Made by a program: the position numbers and the translations under genes
Source of the DNA: Datisca glomerata
Lineage: Eukaryota > Streptophyta > Magnoliopsida > Cucurbitales > Datiscaceae
DNA length: 64,000 nt
Direction: 5' to 3'
NCBI GenBank assembly: GCA_003255025.1
Contig: QANY01000291.1
Location: forward strand, 930,001 to 994,000
Shown: positions 14,851-25,800 of the stretch, one piece after another
How the letters are laid out: each line of letters opens with the position of its first letter
How positions within the stretch are numbered: position 1 is the stretch's first letter
The notes under the pieces: generated by a model
Told to the model about the DNA's origin: nothing
Database searches by the model: none
What the model saw: only the letters and a program-made list of their open reading frames with translations

Positions 14851-15164
14851 AGTAAAATTACAAAACTTACCTTGCCCTGGGGAGGTGAACCAGGCATTAA
14901 AATGGGCTTCATATCTGATTATACATCACCATGTGGTTGAAAATGTTTGAAGTCCGTTTGGGCACGATATTCTCATCATCTTTTTTCCTTTGCTATTTCT
15001 TATTTTCAATTTGTTCGGTTTCCCAAGTAGGTGACTCTAGGATCTGAGATCTCTTAATCTTCCTCTTACCGAGTTCTCTAAGGCAAAAGAGCTCTTCTTC
15101 TTCTCTATCATTGGATTACTCCGTTGATCGAACCGAATCCATCAATGCAGATATTATCAATGCA

Positions 15165-15720
15165 ACATTTTCTTCTTCTTCTTTTATTTCTATTTCTTCT
15201 TCTTCTTCTTCTATTTCTTTTTTTCATTCTCTTTCTTTCTTCTAATTCTTATTTTCTTCACATTCTTCCCTTATTTTTCTTCTTTGTGTATTTCTTTTTC
15301 TTATGTTTTTTTCTTCTTCTTTTTGTTTTTTCTTCTTTTTTTTTCTTATGTTTGTTCTTCTTTTTGTTTTTTCTCTTCTATATCTTTTGTCTATTATATT
15401 TCTTCTTTCTCTTCTATAACTTCTTTCTCTTTTTCATCTTCCTTCTTTTCACCTTCCTCCTCCTTATTACATTATCTCTCTTCTTCTTCTCTTCCTTCTT
15501 TTTCTTGTTCTTCTTCTCACCTTCTCTTTCTTCTTTCTCTTCTTCTTTCTCTTCTTCCTCCTTCAACTCATTCTCTTCATCTTCTTCATTCTCTACCATC
15601 TCTTCTTCATCTTCTTCATTCTCTACCATCTCTTCTTCTTCATTCTCTACCATCTCTTCTTCTTCTTCCTTATGTTATTTCTCTCCTTCTTCATTATTTT
15701 TCTCTTCCTTCTCATTCTCC
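15165..15720. repeat. Polypyrimidine (TTC/CTT)n tract
   Basis: About 550 bases of almost pure C/T on the plus strand. On the minus strand it reads as Glu/Lys-rich protein within the DUF1985-Ulp1 gene. Long plus-strand frames across it (Phe/Leu/Ser only) are artefacts. Confidence 0.95.
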
Positions 15721-16124
15721 GTCTCCCGCCATAGCTAGCCATCATCATGACAGGTTGAGGACAGAATGAGTAATCATCTGGCCTCGATGTTACTAGATGA
15801 TTCATCAAAATTTTAATTTGAGAAATTGCAAAGGAAATGTCTGATTGCATAAATAAAATCTTCTTGTCCATTGAAGTGATCATTTGGTCCATTCCAATTA
15901 GACATTTCCTCACCCAATCTTCATGTCCATTGAACTTCTTGGACACAATCTTCTTTTCCTCTGTTTTTTCAATGGCCTCATTTGACCTCTTCCTCCTCTT
16001 CTCCTCCTCCTCTTCCTTTTCAATGGCCTCCTACTCCTTATTAGCTTCCTCTTCTACTGAAAAGGGTGACTAAGGAGGCGTTAAATAAAAAACATGTAAT
16101 ATTAAGCAGATAAACCAGAAAAGA

Positions 16125-16372
16125 GAGACTACACGATCGGTTACACAGACCTCATGTAGTCATCTTGTAGACTACATGATCAATTACACAGATCTCGTGT
16201 AGTCATCGAGTAGTCTACACGATCGGTTACACGGACCTCGTTTAGTCATCGTGTAGACTACACGATGGTTACACTGACCTCGTGTAATCTACATGATGGT
16301 TACACTTATCTACACGATGACAACACAACATCAGTGTAACCATCATGTAGACTACACGAGGTCCGTGTTCAA
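16125..16372. repeat. Palindromic repeat array F
   Basis: Repeats of CTACACGATCGGTTACAC, GGACCTCGTGTAGTCATCGT and similar lie between the DUF1985 part and the coiled part of the minus-strand gene. Confidence 0.9.
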
Positions 16373-17564
16373 GAAGAAGAATGGTAGAAAATGATTTTGA
16401 ACATACATTCTCTTCAACTACTAATCTCCAGTAGCATTTTTCTTCTTCCTCCTCAGAAGGGACCAATGAAAGAACTGTCAACTAAAAATGCAATAAATAG
16501 AAATTAGTATATGTGAAAGTAATATAAATTAGCTTGTCAACATAATTCACCAACATACATTCTCCAAAAAAATTTCTTTTGGAAGATTATCATCCAGTAC
16601 TATCATAGTCGAACACCACTTGAGAATTCTTGGCACCTTATCGAAACTTGGTTACCATACAAACTACACGCCAAGGGGATAGTTTCAAATACCCGTGCCT
16701 TTTTAAACAAAAGAGAGTAATTCAGTATTCAACACATAAATAATTTAATACATCACTGCATAGAATTAAATAAATTGTACCTGGAAGGAAAATGGACATC
16801 CATTGAGTGAAATATCCATGAACAGTAGTAGGGGATTTCTGTGTTTTTTGCTGGATCTTTAAGATCACCAAAAATAGCCTTTGTATTCTTGACAACTAAT
16901 AATGGTTTCATTATTTTAGAGAAAGAAAGCTCTCCCCCCTGATATTGGTTGAACGCTTCAAGGTCATCAACCAAATCCATCTCTTCTCAATTAGGGTACA
17001 GTTCTCCTTCCCTAACAGAACATGCTCTAGCAAATAAATTTGAGCCGTCTTGACCCGATCAGAATCTGCCTTATATTCAGAGTTTTTAAAATTATCATCC
17101 AACCAGCCATGGTTATTGATTAGGCTTTGAGAAAGTATAGATCATAGAGTCTTTTAGGAACATGGGTCTTCTTCTCATCCCGGGCTTCACCGAACTTTAG
17201 TCTGGTCACCAATGAGAACTTCTTCTTGGAGAAGCACATTGGTTCCTCATTGATAAGAAATCAGATTTTCTCCTCAGATGGAGTATTGTTGACATATTCA
17301 GCCTCCCTAGCCATCACCTGGTGGCAGAAAGTTGCTGAAAGCTCCATGGCTGGGAGATCAAGGAGATGGCCAAAGCATGTCTCCTTAAATAGAGAGAGTT
17401 GATGAGCTGTCAAATTGGTCTTGATAACCTTTATGCATTGTGTATTGCACTTTACATTGACCCTTGCTTTTAAAATTCTGTTAACGTCATTGACATATTT
17501 TAGTTGCATATTTGATGAAGCCATAACCTGTAGAAAATTTAAGGGAAACATATATAAGATCAGA

Positions 17565-17822
17565 AAATGTACACGACGCTCATTTAGTTATCGTGTAGAC
17601 TACACAAAGGGTACACGACCTTGGTCTAGTCCTCGTGTAGTCTACACGAGGGGCGTGTAAGCCTCATGTAGACTATACGATGAACATGTCCTTCTTGTGT
17701 AGACTATATGAGGCTTACATGACCGGAGACACATTCATCGTATAACCATCTTGTAGTGTACACGAGATTTACACAGTCCTAATGTAGACTATAGGATGGT
17801 TACATGACGAGCGTGTACCCAT
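17565..17822. repeat. Palindromic repeat array G, near the right end of the element
   Basis: TACACGA/TCGTGTA units just upstream (minus-strand sense) of the DUF1985 gene. Part of it is mirrored by array H in the opposite arm of the head-to-head palindrome. Confidence 0.9.
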
Positions 17823-18396
17823 AAAATAGACATGATGCAAAACCAAAATCTCAGAATCTAAAAAAACACTCAGAAACCTAAAAGAAAAAAATACTCAGAA
17901 ACCCAACAAAAATATTAGGAACCCAAAAAAAATAACCTTGTTGTGATTTAGACATCCACAAAAATAGAATGCAGAAATTTAGAAAAAAAAATCCTCAGAA
18001 ACCCAGAAATAACACCTCGGACTGATTGGTGGGAATGATATCATTGAACGAATGATATCATTTTAAGCCCGTTCCGTCCAGACTGATTGGTGGGAGACGA
18101 AGACTCAAGGATTTGCTGAGAGAGAGATGATGCGACTTCGAGAGAGTGAGAGATAGTAATAATAAGAGAGAACTGAGGGAAATGCAAGTGAGGTACACGA
18201 AGGGGTGAAGTTTCATGTAATGTGTAATCCTCACTTTTTTCAAGCCGTCGTTTGAAATTCGTGAATGTGCTTTTTGGTAACTTCATATGCTGATTTTGAA
18301 TTGAAAGTGGACCAGGGATCAAGGTAAGCGAATATTAGTGTAGGGGTCAAATTCTATAAAATGATCACTGTAGGGGTCTAGTTTAGCAAAAAACCC

Positions 18397-18405
18397 GAAG
18401 AAAAT
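18397..18405. repeat. Right 9-bp target-site duplication of the Mutator-like element
   Basis: GAAGAAAAT directly after terminal AAAAAACCC, matching GAGGAAAAT at the left end in 8 of 9 positions. Confidence 0.75.
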
Positions 18406-18425
18406 AGTGGTTAGGTAAAGTGTTT

Positions 18426-19135
18426 GGGTTTTTTGCTAAAGTAGACCCTACACTGACCATTTTATAGAATTCGACCCCTACACTAATTTTTTCTTACCCT
18501 CACCCCTGACTCCTGACCCATCTTCAATTCAAAATCATCTTGTGAAGTTACAAAAAAGCCCCTTCACGAATTCTGAACGACGACTTGAAAAAATGTGATG
18601 ATTACACATTTTCATTACACAAAATCTCACTCCTTCGTATACCTCACTTGCATTTCCCTCGTTTCTCTCTTACTGTTACTATCTCCCTCTCTCTTGAAGT
18701 CATAACATCTCTCTCTCTCTCTCTCAAAACAAGGTAATTTTTTAGGTTTCTGAGTTTTTATTTTCTGAGGTGCTTTTTTTTCCTGGGTTTATGAGGTACT
18801 TTTTTTTCCTGGGTTTATGAGGTACTTTTTCTGGGCTTTTGAGGGTTTTTTTGGGTTTCTGCATTCTATTTTTTGTAGATGTCTGAATCATAACAAGGTT
18901 ATTTTTTTGGGTTTCTAATATTTTTTTTCTGGATTTATGAGGTTATGGTCTTGGTGAGTGTCTTTTTTATGAGCACACGCTCGTCATGTAACCATCATGT
19001 AGTGTATACGAGGATCGTGTAAATCTCATGTACACTATAGGATGGTTACACGATGAACGTGTACCCCTCGTGTAGTCTACACGAGGACTACACCAGGATC
19101 TGGTACCCCTCGTGCAGTCTACATGATGAAAAACA
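18426..19135 (+). mobile_element. Left-end fragment of a second Mutator-like element of the same family
   Basis: It starts with the same terminus (GGGTTTTTTGCTAAAGTAGA) and runs inward through a pyrimidine-rich leader to repeat array H. It stops at 19135-19152, where a CACTA-like relic begins. No right end was found in the window. Confidence 0.75.
18972..19135. repeat. Palindromic repeat array H (mirror of part of array G)
   Basis: Units such as TCGTGTAGTCTACACGAGGA in the right arm of the palindrome, in the same relative position as array G in the left arm. The repeats are therefore an old, fixed part of the element. Confidence 0.85.
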
Positions 19136-19152
19136 CCTGTCATTTTTTCTTT

Positions 19153-20944
19153 AACTACAACAATACGGTGGGCAATCTATGACCCGTCGTGTTGTATGTG
19201 CCAAACACGACTGGTGGTAGAGCTCCCATCGTATTGTATGTGCCAAACATGACGGGTGGTAGAACTCCCTTCCTGTTCTATGTGCCAAACGTGACGGGTC
19301 ATCTACCACCCGTCATGTTTTGGCACTTTCCACCACATGTCTTAAACTTTTTTAAGTTGAACACGTAGTTTGGGGCGTAATTCACGACGGGTGATAGACC
19401 AATCATCATCTTTTGTCAAACTTTTAACCCTAAAAATAATCGCGCGACTTATTTTCTCTTATTCTCTCTGTTGTTTCTAATCTATCGATACTGTCTGTAC
19501 CTTATCGTCATCTTCGATTCTCTATTTCTTCTTCGATTCAATTGTTTTTGCATCTACTTCAACTCGATATCACATTTACAACCTCAGATTTCTTTTTTAT
19601 GCATTCAACTCGTGAATTTGGAAGGTATGCTTATGTTTTTCTCCATCTTTTTATAATTAATTACGTTAATCCTACGGTAATAACGAGTTTTGTATATCTT
19701 TTCGTATTTTTAGGATGGCTAAATCATGGATATTTATGGATAAAACATCTACAAATTATGACATTGGGATTGAAAATTTCCTCAAGCATGCGATGGAGCA
19801 TGATAATGACCATTGTTTCTTACATTGTTCGTGTGTGGAATGTGGGAATCTCAAACGTTTCACTTTCACTAAGGTAAGAAATCACTTATTCATTCATGGT
19901 GTAGATCAAAGATATCAAACATGAGCATGACATGGAGAATTAGATAATTCTAGAAAACTATGTTTGATATAAATGAAGGAAGATAGAGTTCTCATGCTCA
20001 GATGATGATTTGAAAGATGGTAAGCTTTTATCAAGTGATCATGTAGAAATAATTGATCACGAATAATGGAAGCAAGCACATCGTTACGTATTAGAGAATC
20101 CAATGAAGTTCAATACTATATCGAGTAAGTACAATAATCTCAATCTTTTTAATTTGGGGTTATTATGATATTGGTGCGTTTTTATTTGTTTTACTTTGTA
20201 TGTTTTATCTTTTACTCAGGGTTTAACTAATAATCTATAATGCAACACATGAGTGGATAAACGAAACAGTAAATGTCAAATCAACAAATATGTATATATA
20301 ACAACTTTCAATACTCTTTTACTTTACTTTATAATAAATTGATTGGTTAAACCAACTTTTATTTTTTGTAGGGTTTAACAATTAAGTAGAATAATTTGGG
20401 AGCAATTAGAACAACTAAAAAAAGTATTTAAAGTTCATTAGTCTCAAGGTTTTATTAATTTCATCATTTATTTTTTCTAGTCTACAATGTTAGAAATTTT
20501 GAAGATAATCATATTGTATGCAATGAAGAGTTATATTGTCAATTGGGATATTTGTGTCATTTTTTTTATTTATTGTTAAATTCTAATAGGTTGGCTTAAT
20601 TATTCTGTAATTAAACTTAAGAAAAATATACCACCAAAGACGACAGTTTGTAGACAAACCGTCATAAAAATATAACAAAAATGATGGTTTCTAAAATTAA
20701 ATAAAAATAAACAAAGACGACGGTTACTCTAGCAATCCTCATAAAATAACCATCGTGACAAACTACAAAATAGCCGTCGTCCTTGTGGGTTTTAAGATGA
20801 CGGTTGTTGGAACAACCGTCGTTCTTTTATCCCGTCGTAAAAAATATGTAATTTTTTACACTTTTTAAGACGATGGGTGCTTACCCGTCATCTTTGATTT
20901 TTAACGATGAAAAATCTCCGTCGTTAAAAAATAATTTTGTAGTA
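19153..20944 (+). mobile_element. Degenerate CACTA (En/Spm) element
   Basis: The ends resemble worn CACTA termini: AACTACAACAATACG at the left and TTTTGTAGTA at the right. Subterminal inverted motifs are present: GACGGGTGGTAG/CTACCACCCGTC near the left, and GACGACGGTT/AACCGTCGT, GATGGGTGC.TACCCGTC near the right. A transposase-associated domain lies inside (19713-19980). No 3-bp target duplication is visible, so the exact ends are uncertain. Confidence 0.65.
19713..19980 (+). pseudogene. CACTA transposase-associated domain fragment
   Basis: After an apparent acceptor TTTTTAG the frame reads MAKSWIFMDK, GIENFLKHAMEH, CSCVECGNLKRFTFTKVRNH and LFIHGVDQRYQT, then TGA at 19922. This fits the plant transposase-associated domain (C-x-C-x2-C, then HLF..G). 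The TNP2-type catalytic region expected downstream is absent. Confidence 0.8.
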
Positions 20945-21750
20945 GTAATATTTTTTTCAATATCCATCAAAGACTAGCCGGGTTAACCCACTAATTCCAC
21001 CAAGCTCATCCATTATTCTCACAAAAGTTCTTTATAAGAATCAGTAACTTGTTTGATTTAATATCATGGCGTATGCCCCCAAAGATTTGGCTGCATCGAA
21101 GAGTATTCAAACTTAAGATCATCCTCATATGTAGCCTTGTTGAAATAAATAAATATATTATGTGACAATTTATATCATCCTCATATGTAGCCTTAATAAC
21201 AAGAATACCTCTTTAGCTTCAATACTTACAAGCCGCCACTCCTGGTTTCACTATAGCTAATACATTTACTCGTTGTAACTTTGTTAATCATTGGGTTGAT
21301 GCCATAAATTTTATAAAATGAGGGCAAATTTTTTACTCAAATTTCATGTTATTTGACGTTATAATAAATAATTAATTTATTAAGCAATTGGGTAATTTTA
21401 AAACTTGAAATATGAGATAAGTAGTATATAATTCAATTACTTTAGGAGAAAATGAGTACACAATTTGGTAACTCATAAATTTGAAGGAGGCATATAATGT
21501 ATCAATATGTTATTGTACAGATGAAAGGATAAATAATAGATTATATAATATTTTACACATCTTTTATACATTATTATATATAAAAATTGGAAAATTAGAA
21601 AATAGAGAGGGAAATTTCCCCCTTCCCGTAGACCTGTCATCCGATGACATTCCTTCCGATAACATTCCTTCCTATCTTTATTCATAATAAATTCTTATTG
21701 ATATGTTATTGTTCTATATATACTTGTAATCGATAAGTCAATACTGATAT
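20945..21750. other. AT-rich intergenic sequence, nothing recognised
   Basis: The 60-70 codon frames here have no family signature. The words CATCCTCATATGTAGCCTT occur twice (about 21120 and 21177), suggesting a short internal duplication. Confidence 0.5.
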
Positions 21751-22598
21751 GTAATTATTCTTTGTCATATTCTCATATATTCATTTGTATATAAATTATA
21801 AATGGCATGTGTCAACTTTTTTAAAATATGGCCAATTTTTTTTATTTTTTTCTTTTAGCATAAATTTAAAATGAGTAATCATGAAATAGTACAACTTTAA
21901 TTGGAAATCTTACTTTTTGCCTTTGGCACAAAGTGCCTAATATTGAGGGGTGGTGTGTATAGGGGCATCACTATTAAATAAGATAATATAAGAGATGTTG
22001 GTGTAATTTATCTAAAATAAAATATACATGTAGCTAATGTACCCATTTTTATTAAATAAGACAATAAAAAGTTCTCTACCCATTTTTGCTCATAGTTTTT
22101 GGATGTTTTAGAAAATTAAAAAATAAATTGTCAATAAGTTTGATTTCGTAGCCTTTTGGACTTGAGTAACTAAGCTTGAATGAGTGTCTCAACATCTAAT
22201 TCTCTAAGACCAACTGGTTTGAGAACTATTAGCTGAAAGCTCGTAAAGGAAAAGAGAAACTTAAAGAAATCAAATTCAAAAAGAAGAAGAAGAAAAATGG
22301 TTGGGTATGGTTGATAATTCAAGATGTAGAAAGTGATAAGTTTGTGAGTGTAACAAGGAAAGTTGGGTTAAGTTCGTTGATTGCTAGGGGTAAAAAAAAT
22401 TGAGCCGAAATAATATCATTTATCCTACCTTACACCCTAGCCAGTTAACGTTGTACTATTTTGTGATTCACTCATTTTAAATTTATGCTAAAGGAAAAAA
22501 ATTAAAAAAAAATTGGCCATAATCTAAAAAACTTGACATATGCCATTTATAATTTATATACAAATGAATATATGAGAATATGACAAAGAATAATTACT
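21751..22598. mobile_element. Inverted-repeat element with ~150-bp terminal repeats
   Basis: 21751-21905 matches the reverse complement of 22445-22598 through GTAATTATTCTTTGTCATAT, AAATTATAAATGGCAT, AGCATAAATTTAAAATGAGT and AATAGTACAAC. The ~540-base interior has no coding capacity and includes the 21922-22048 repeat. The superfamily is not identified; no clear target duplication was found. Confidence 0.75.
21922..22048. repeat. Direct repeat, copy 1 (copy 2 at 24255-24390)
   Basis: Both copies contain TTGGCAC, AATATTGAGGGGTGGTGTGT, AGGGGCATCACTATTAAATA, GAGATGTTGGTGTAATTTA and ATACATGTAGCTAATGTAC. Copy 2 has a few extra bases (AATTGTTGAACT) in the middle. Both are in the plus orientation. 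Confidence 0.85.
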
Positions 22599-24254
22599 GT
22601 TATGATTTTCCTATAGTGTAAGTGTACACTATCGTCATCAAGTAATAGTTTTCTATAAAAATAGAGCATTGTCCACATGATTGATTGATATTTAATATTG
22701 AAATTAACTAGACCTTAATTCTAATTGAGAATGATGAATAATTGAGAGTTTTAATTAAACTAAAACAATAAAGTTTTGATAAAGATAAATAATTCAAATT
22801 GGAATCGATAAAAGATTTAGGGATTCTAATTTCACCAAACCAAACATGCTCAAAAATTCTAAAAAATTCAATCAATATTTATCAAATTATTGACAACGAA
22901 TTTCTTTAAAGTAATTATCAATATTTTTTAAAGCATCAATAACAATGAATAAAAATACTAATTACACATCGCTATCAAGATTAAATAAATTGAAACTCAT
23001 TAAACATAAGAAATTATAATTATACACTAGATTCATAATTATTTCTAACTTATGAAATTTTAATGGTACTATAAACAAAGAGTAAATTCAATCATCACTT
23101 CTCAGTCTCATAATTAAATCTAAAATCATGCAATAGTTGGCTAGACGATCACAAGTATTAAGAATGAATTATAATACTCAATAATACTGAATAAATATCG
23201 ACTTAATTGAAAATTAAAATTTATGAATAATCATGTTTTGGCTACGTCGTAGCCCTAGATAAGAAATTTAGAACATACTAAAATAAGAAAATATCCTACT
23301 AATATTCATGAACATAGAGAAAAGAGAGAAGAAAAACTATATTTTGAGGACCAATTTGAAGTTCAGATCCGTTTTCGTATTCGATCTTCTTGTTCTCCTC
23401 TCAAAGAGCTTTCTCCTCTGCCTCTTACGTCCTAAAATTTTTTTCTAAAAACCCTCTAATATTCTATTTATACACTTGGGTTTGATAAGGATAAATTGGA
23501 GTAAAAATAAAAAATAACAAAATCATTATCGCGCCAGCGTCACGGCTGAAAGCCCAGCATCGTGGTGTTGGCGTTCTGGATCTCTTGATGAGGCGCTAGC
23601 TTTGCGGCACTGGCCTACTGCCTGCCAGTGTCACGACGTTGGCCCTTCTATCCAAGTCTACTCTTTTTTCGATTTATCCGCATTTTGCCTTCCAAATCTT
23701 TTTAAATCAATCCAAATGCACTAGATCATCTTACCTACAAAATAAAAGAAAAATAAACATAAATCAAATAATAAAACTCAAAGAACCAATGAAATTAAAT
23801 TTAAGATTATCTAAAATATGAGTGTGAAATGTACTCATCAAATACCCCAAAACTTAACTTTTTACTAGTCCTCGAGCAAAACAAAACATAAAAAAAAGAA
23901 AACAATAAACACTAATTTTGAAAAAACTACAGAACAAATGACGAAATGTTTTAACTAACTAAACATACCTCAGGGATTTCAAAATAGCGATAACCCAAGA
24001 AATTTTTTTGAATTGTGAACATGTAGAATTTCAACACAAATACTAACTTACATTACATCTTGAAAAATCCCGAGTGGGTGTGTATCGCCTTAAGTCGCCT
24101 AACTTTTTAGTCTTAAATGAGTTTATGCAACCAAGTTTTATAAAAGTGGATCTATTAATCTATTACTAGATTAGAACTCTATAGGCAAATTTTTTTTATG
24201 TCATACTCTACTATTGTAGACAAACCACAACACTTAGGATCAATAAGACTTTAC
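22599..24254. other. Probable retrotransposon-derived non-coding DNA
   Basis: It starts TGTTATGATTTTCCTATAGT and later has a GC-richer block (23530-23650, CGCCAGCGTCACGGC). It then reads GTACTCATCAAATACCCCAA, CTTAACTTTTTACTAGTCCT and CGAGCAAAACAAAAC, phrases I associate with untranslated parts of plant LTR retrotransposons. There is no intact coding domain and LTR borders are not proven. Confidence 0.4.
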
Positions 24255-24390
24255 TTTGGCACTAAGCACCAAATATTGAGGGGTGGTGTGTAATTGTTGA
24301 ACTATAGGGGCATCACTATTAAATAAGACAATATAAGAGATGTTGGTGTAATTTACCTAAAACAAAATATACATGTAGCTAATGTACAAA
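24255..24390. repeat. Direct repeat, copy 2 (copy 1 at 21922-22048)
   Basis: This is the longer copy of the AATATTGAGGGGTGGTGTGT block. It ends just before the TTA target site of the Tourist-like MITE. Confidence 0.85.
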
Positions 24391-24399
24391 TTACCCTTA

Positions 24400-25290
24400 G
24401 GGGCCGTTTAGTTCGCGTAATTTAGAATAACCATTGCAATTCAATTATTGGTAATTTAATTGCGTGTAATTCAATTACTTTTAAAATATGATTGTCATGT
24501 TTGGTTATGCATAGTAATATATGATGTGATGCGCGATAACTAATGATTGCTATGTTTAGTATATGTTAAATTTTGTTGTAAATTTATGTTAGTAACATGA
24601 AGTTACTTAAATGCCCAATTTAGTTATATATGATCAAAAAAAATTTGACGGTAATTTTAACACTAATAATTAAATTTAAATAAATTAATAATGCTATAAT
24701 AAATTTAAAAAATATTTTTAATCAAATTAGTAAAATAAGAGATATAATAAAAAAGTATTTTCACATGAGATTTTAACATTATTTTAAATTATTTTTATTA
24801 ATGTTCAAATAAATTAATATTTCTAGACTAAACTTTAATAAATTTAATTTTAATTAAATAAATTCATAATGTTGGACTAAACTTTAAAAAAATAATTATA
24901 ATTAAATTAATAAAATAAGAAATACAATTAAAAAAATATTGTCACGTGAAATTTTAACATTAATTTTAATTATTTTTTATTAATATTTAAATAAATTAAT
25001 AATATTAAACTAAACATTAATAAAATTAATTTTAATTAAATTAATAAAATGAGAGAGAGAAAATATTTCAATGAGGGTAGTAAAATAATTTTGTTTGATA
25101 TTAGAATTATAATGACATTGTAAATTGAAATTGCTTACAATTTATTCTGTAATTCAATTGCCTCAAAAGATTGTAAATTAGGATTGCATGCAAATTAAGA
25201 TTGCAACCTTATTTAATGATTACTCCAAATAAACATGATAATTCATTACAAAAAAATTACAAATAAGGATAGCGCGAAACAAATCGGGTC
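24400..25290. mobile_element. Tourist-like (PIF/Harbinger) MITE, about 891 bp
   Basis: Left end GGGGCCGTTTAGTTCGCG; right end reversed GACCCGATTTGTTTCGCG. TTA flanks both sides (24397-24399 and 25291-25293), the typical PIF/Harbinger target duplication. The interior is AT-rich without coding capacity; it is long for a MITE. Confidence 0.8.
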
Positions 25291-25434
25291 TTAGTTATTT
25301 AGTGCAGTCATTATGTTTTTCACTTTGTTTCATTGTAGTCTTCATGTCTACTTTTAGTTGATTGCATTTTCTTTGAGATTTTAGTTGATTGCATTTAACA
25401 TAATTGTACATTAACAAAATTTTTTATTGCATTT

Positions 25435-25800
25435 TCATCGTGCAAGAGCCTCAATGAGTGAATATCTGTCAGTCTCAACTACAGAACCCGTTTGAGCTGC
25501 AAGTCTAGAAACAATTGAGTGAATTACCCAGTCTGATGGAGGAAGATCTTGTATTTGAATCCATATAGGATAGTTATTGAAACACATTTCTGATGCTTGC
25601 GAACTGGCTTCATACTTTTTCAACACCAACAAAACTACCATTGAAACTCCAAGGACTCTTGGATTCGATTCTCACTATATCCGACATACTTTTAACCTTA
25701 AACAAGAAGAGATTTTTGTCTAACACCTTTACCTCCATTTCATCCTCTACCCCCAAGTCTTCCTTAATACATTTAACATTGCAGTAATATTAACTCCTCT
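25435..25800 (-). pseudogene. DUF4283-type ORF1 fragment of a LINE
   Basis: On the minus strand 25800-25642 reads DKNLFLFKVKSMSDIVRIES and SPWSFNGS. After a frameshift 25641-25435 reads LLVLKKYEASSQ, YPIWIQIQDLPPSDW and SRLAAQTGSVVETD, then a stop. This is the DUF4283 pattern of plant LINE-associated zinc-knuckle proteins. The reverse transcriptase is absent. Confidence 0.65.

Larger units (their letters stand above)
13400..17551 (-). pseudogene. DUF1985-Ulp1-type cysteine protease gene of the Mutator-like element, degraded
   Basis: Read on the minus strand. 17551-17261 has the DUF1985 start (TAHQLSLFKETCFGHLLDL, FCHQVMAREAEY). It continues with FLINEEPMCFSKK and RLKFGEARDEKK to about 17110, and 16980-16753 gives GGELSFSKIMKPLL. 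A Lys/Glu-rich and coiled section (15946-15647) precedes the Ulp1 (C48) domain: 13868-13545 has SHWITVELDLNGQCIRIY, and after an apparent intron (13540-13462) GDCGVFTFKFVETLAYGKNL. The catalytic His (HW) and Cys (DCG) are present, but the usual Asp of YDS is Ser (YSS). Several in-frame stops break it. Family members are SUMO-protease-like; a function in transposition is unproven. Confidence 0.8.
9013..18396 (+). mobile_element. Kaonashi/CUMULE-like Mutator element carrying transposase and DUF1985-Ulp1 genes
   Basis: The ends are inverted repeats: from 9013 GGGTTTTTTTTATAAAATTC, and reversed from 18396 GGGTTTTTTGCTAAACTAGA. They realign at CATTTTA-AGAA, TACACTAAT and CCACTTT/TCACTTT over about 95 bases. 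Flanks carry a 9-bp duplication (8/9). Inside are a MuDR-type transposase relic (plus strand, 10017-12660), a DUF1985 plus Ulp1-like gene relic (minus strand, 17551-13400), a polypyrimidine tract and seven clusters of short palindromic repeats. Mutator elements with Ulp1-like genes are known from Arabidopsis (Kaonashi) and melon (CUMULE); that comparison is from memory. Both genes have stops and frameshifts, so the copy cannot move on its own. Confidence 0.85.
17690..19135. repeat. About 1.4-kb palindrome: two Mutator-like element ends head to head
   Basis: The reverse complement of 17690-18396 matches 18426-19135 in order: GGGTTTTTTGCTAAA, CCTACACTAAT, TTCAATTCAAAATCA, CTCACTTGCATTTCCCTC, TCTGCATTCTATTTTT, AACAAGGTTATTTTTTTGGG, ACACGCTCGTCATGTAACCA. 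The spacer is 29 bases. The left arm has about 90 extra bases (about 18018-18110) containing GACTGATTGGTGGGA twice (18020 and 18081). Confidence 0.88.

Noticed and set aside
15124..15769. Long plus-strand open frames rich in Phe, Leu and Ser
   Set aside because: They arise from the TTC/CTT tract, which is stop-poor in all frames; the minus-strand Glu/Lys reading belongs to the DUF1985-Ulp1 gene relic.
20945..22598. Continuation of the second Mutator-like element beyond the CACTA relic
   Set aside because: No sequence there matches the element interior or its right terminus.
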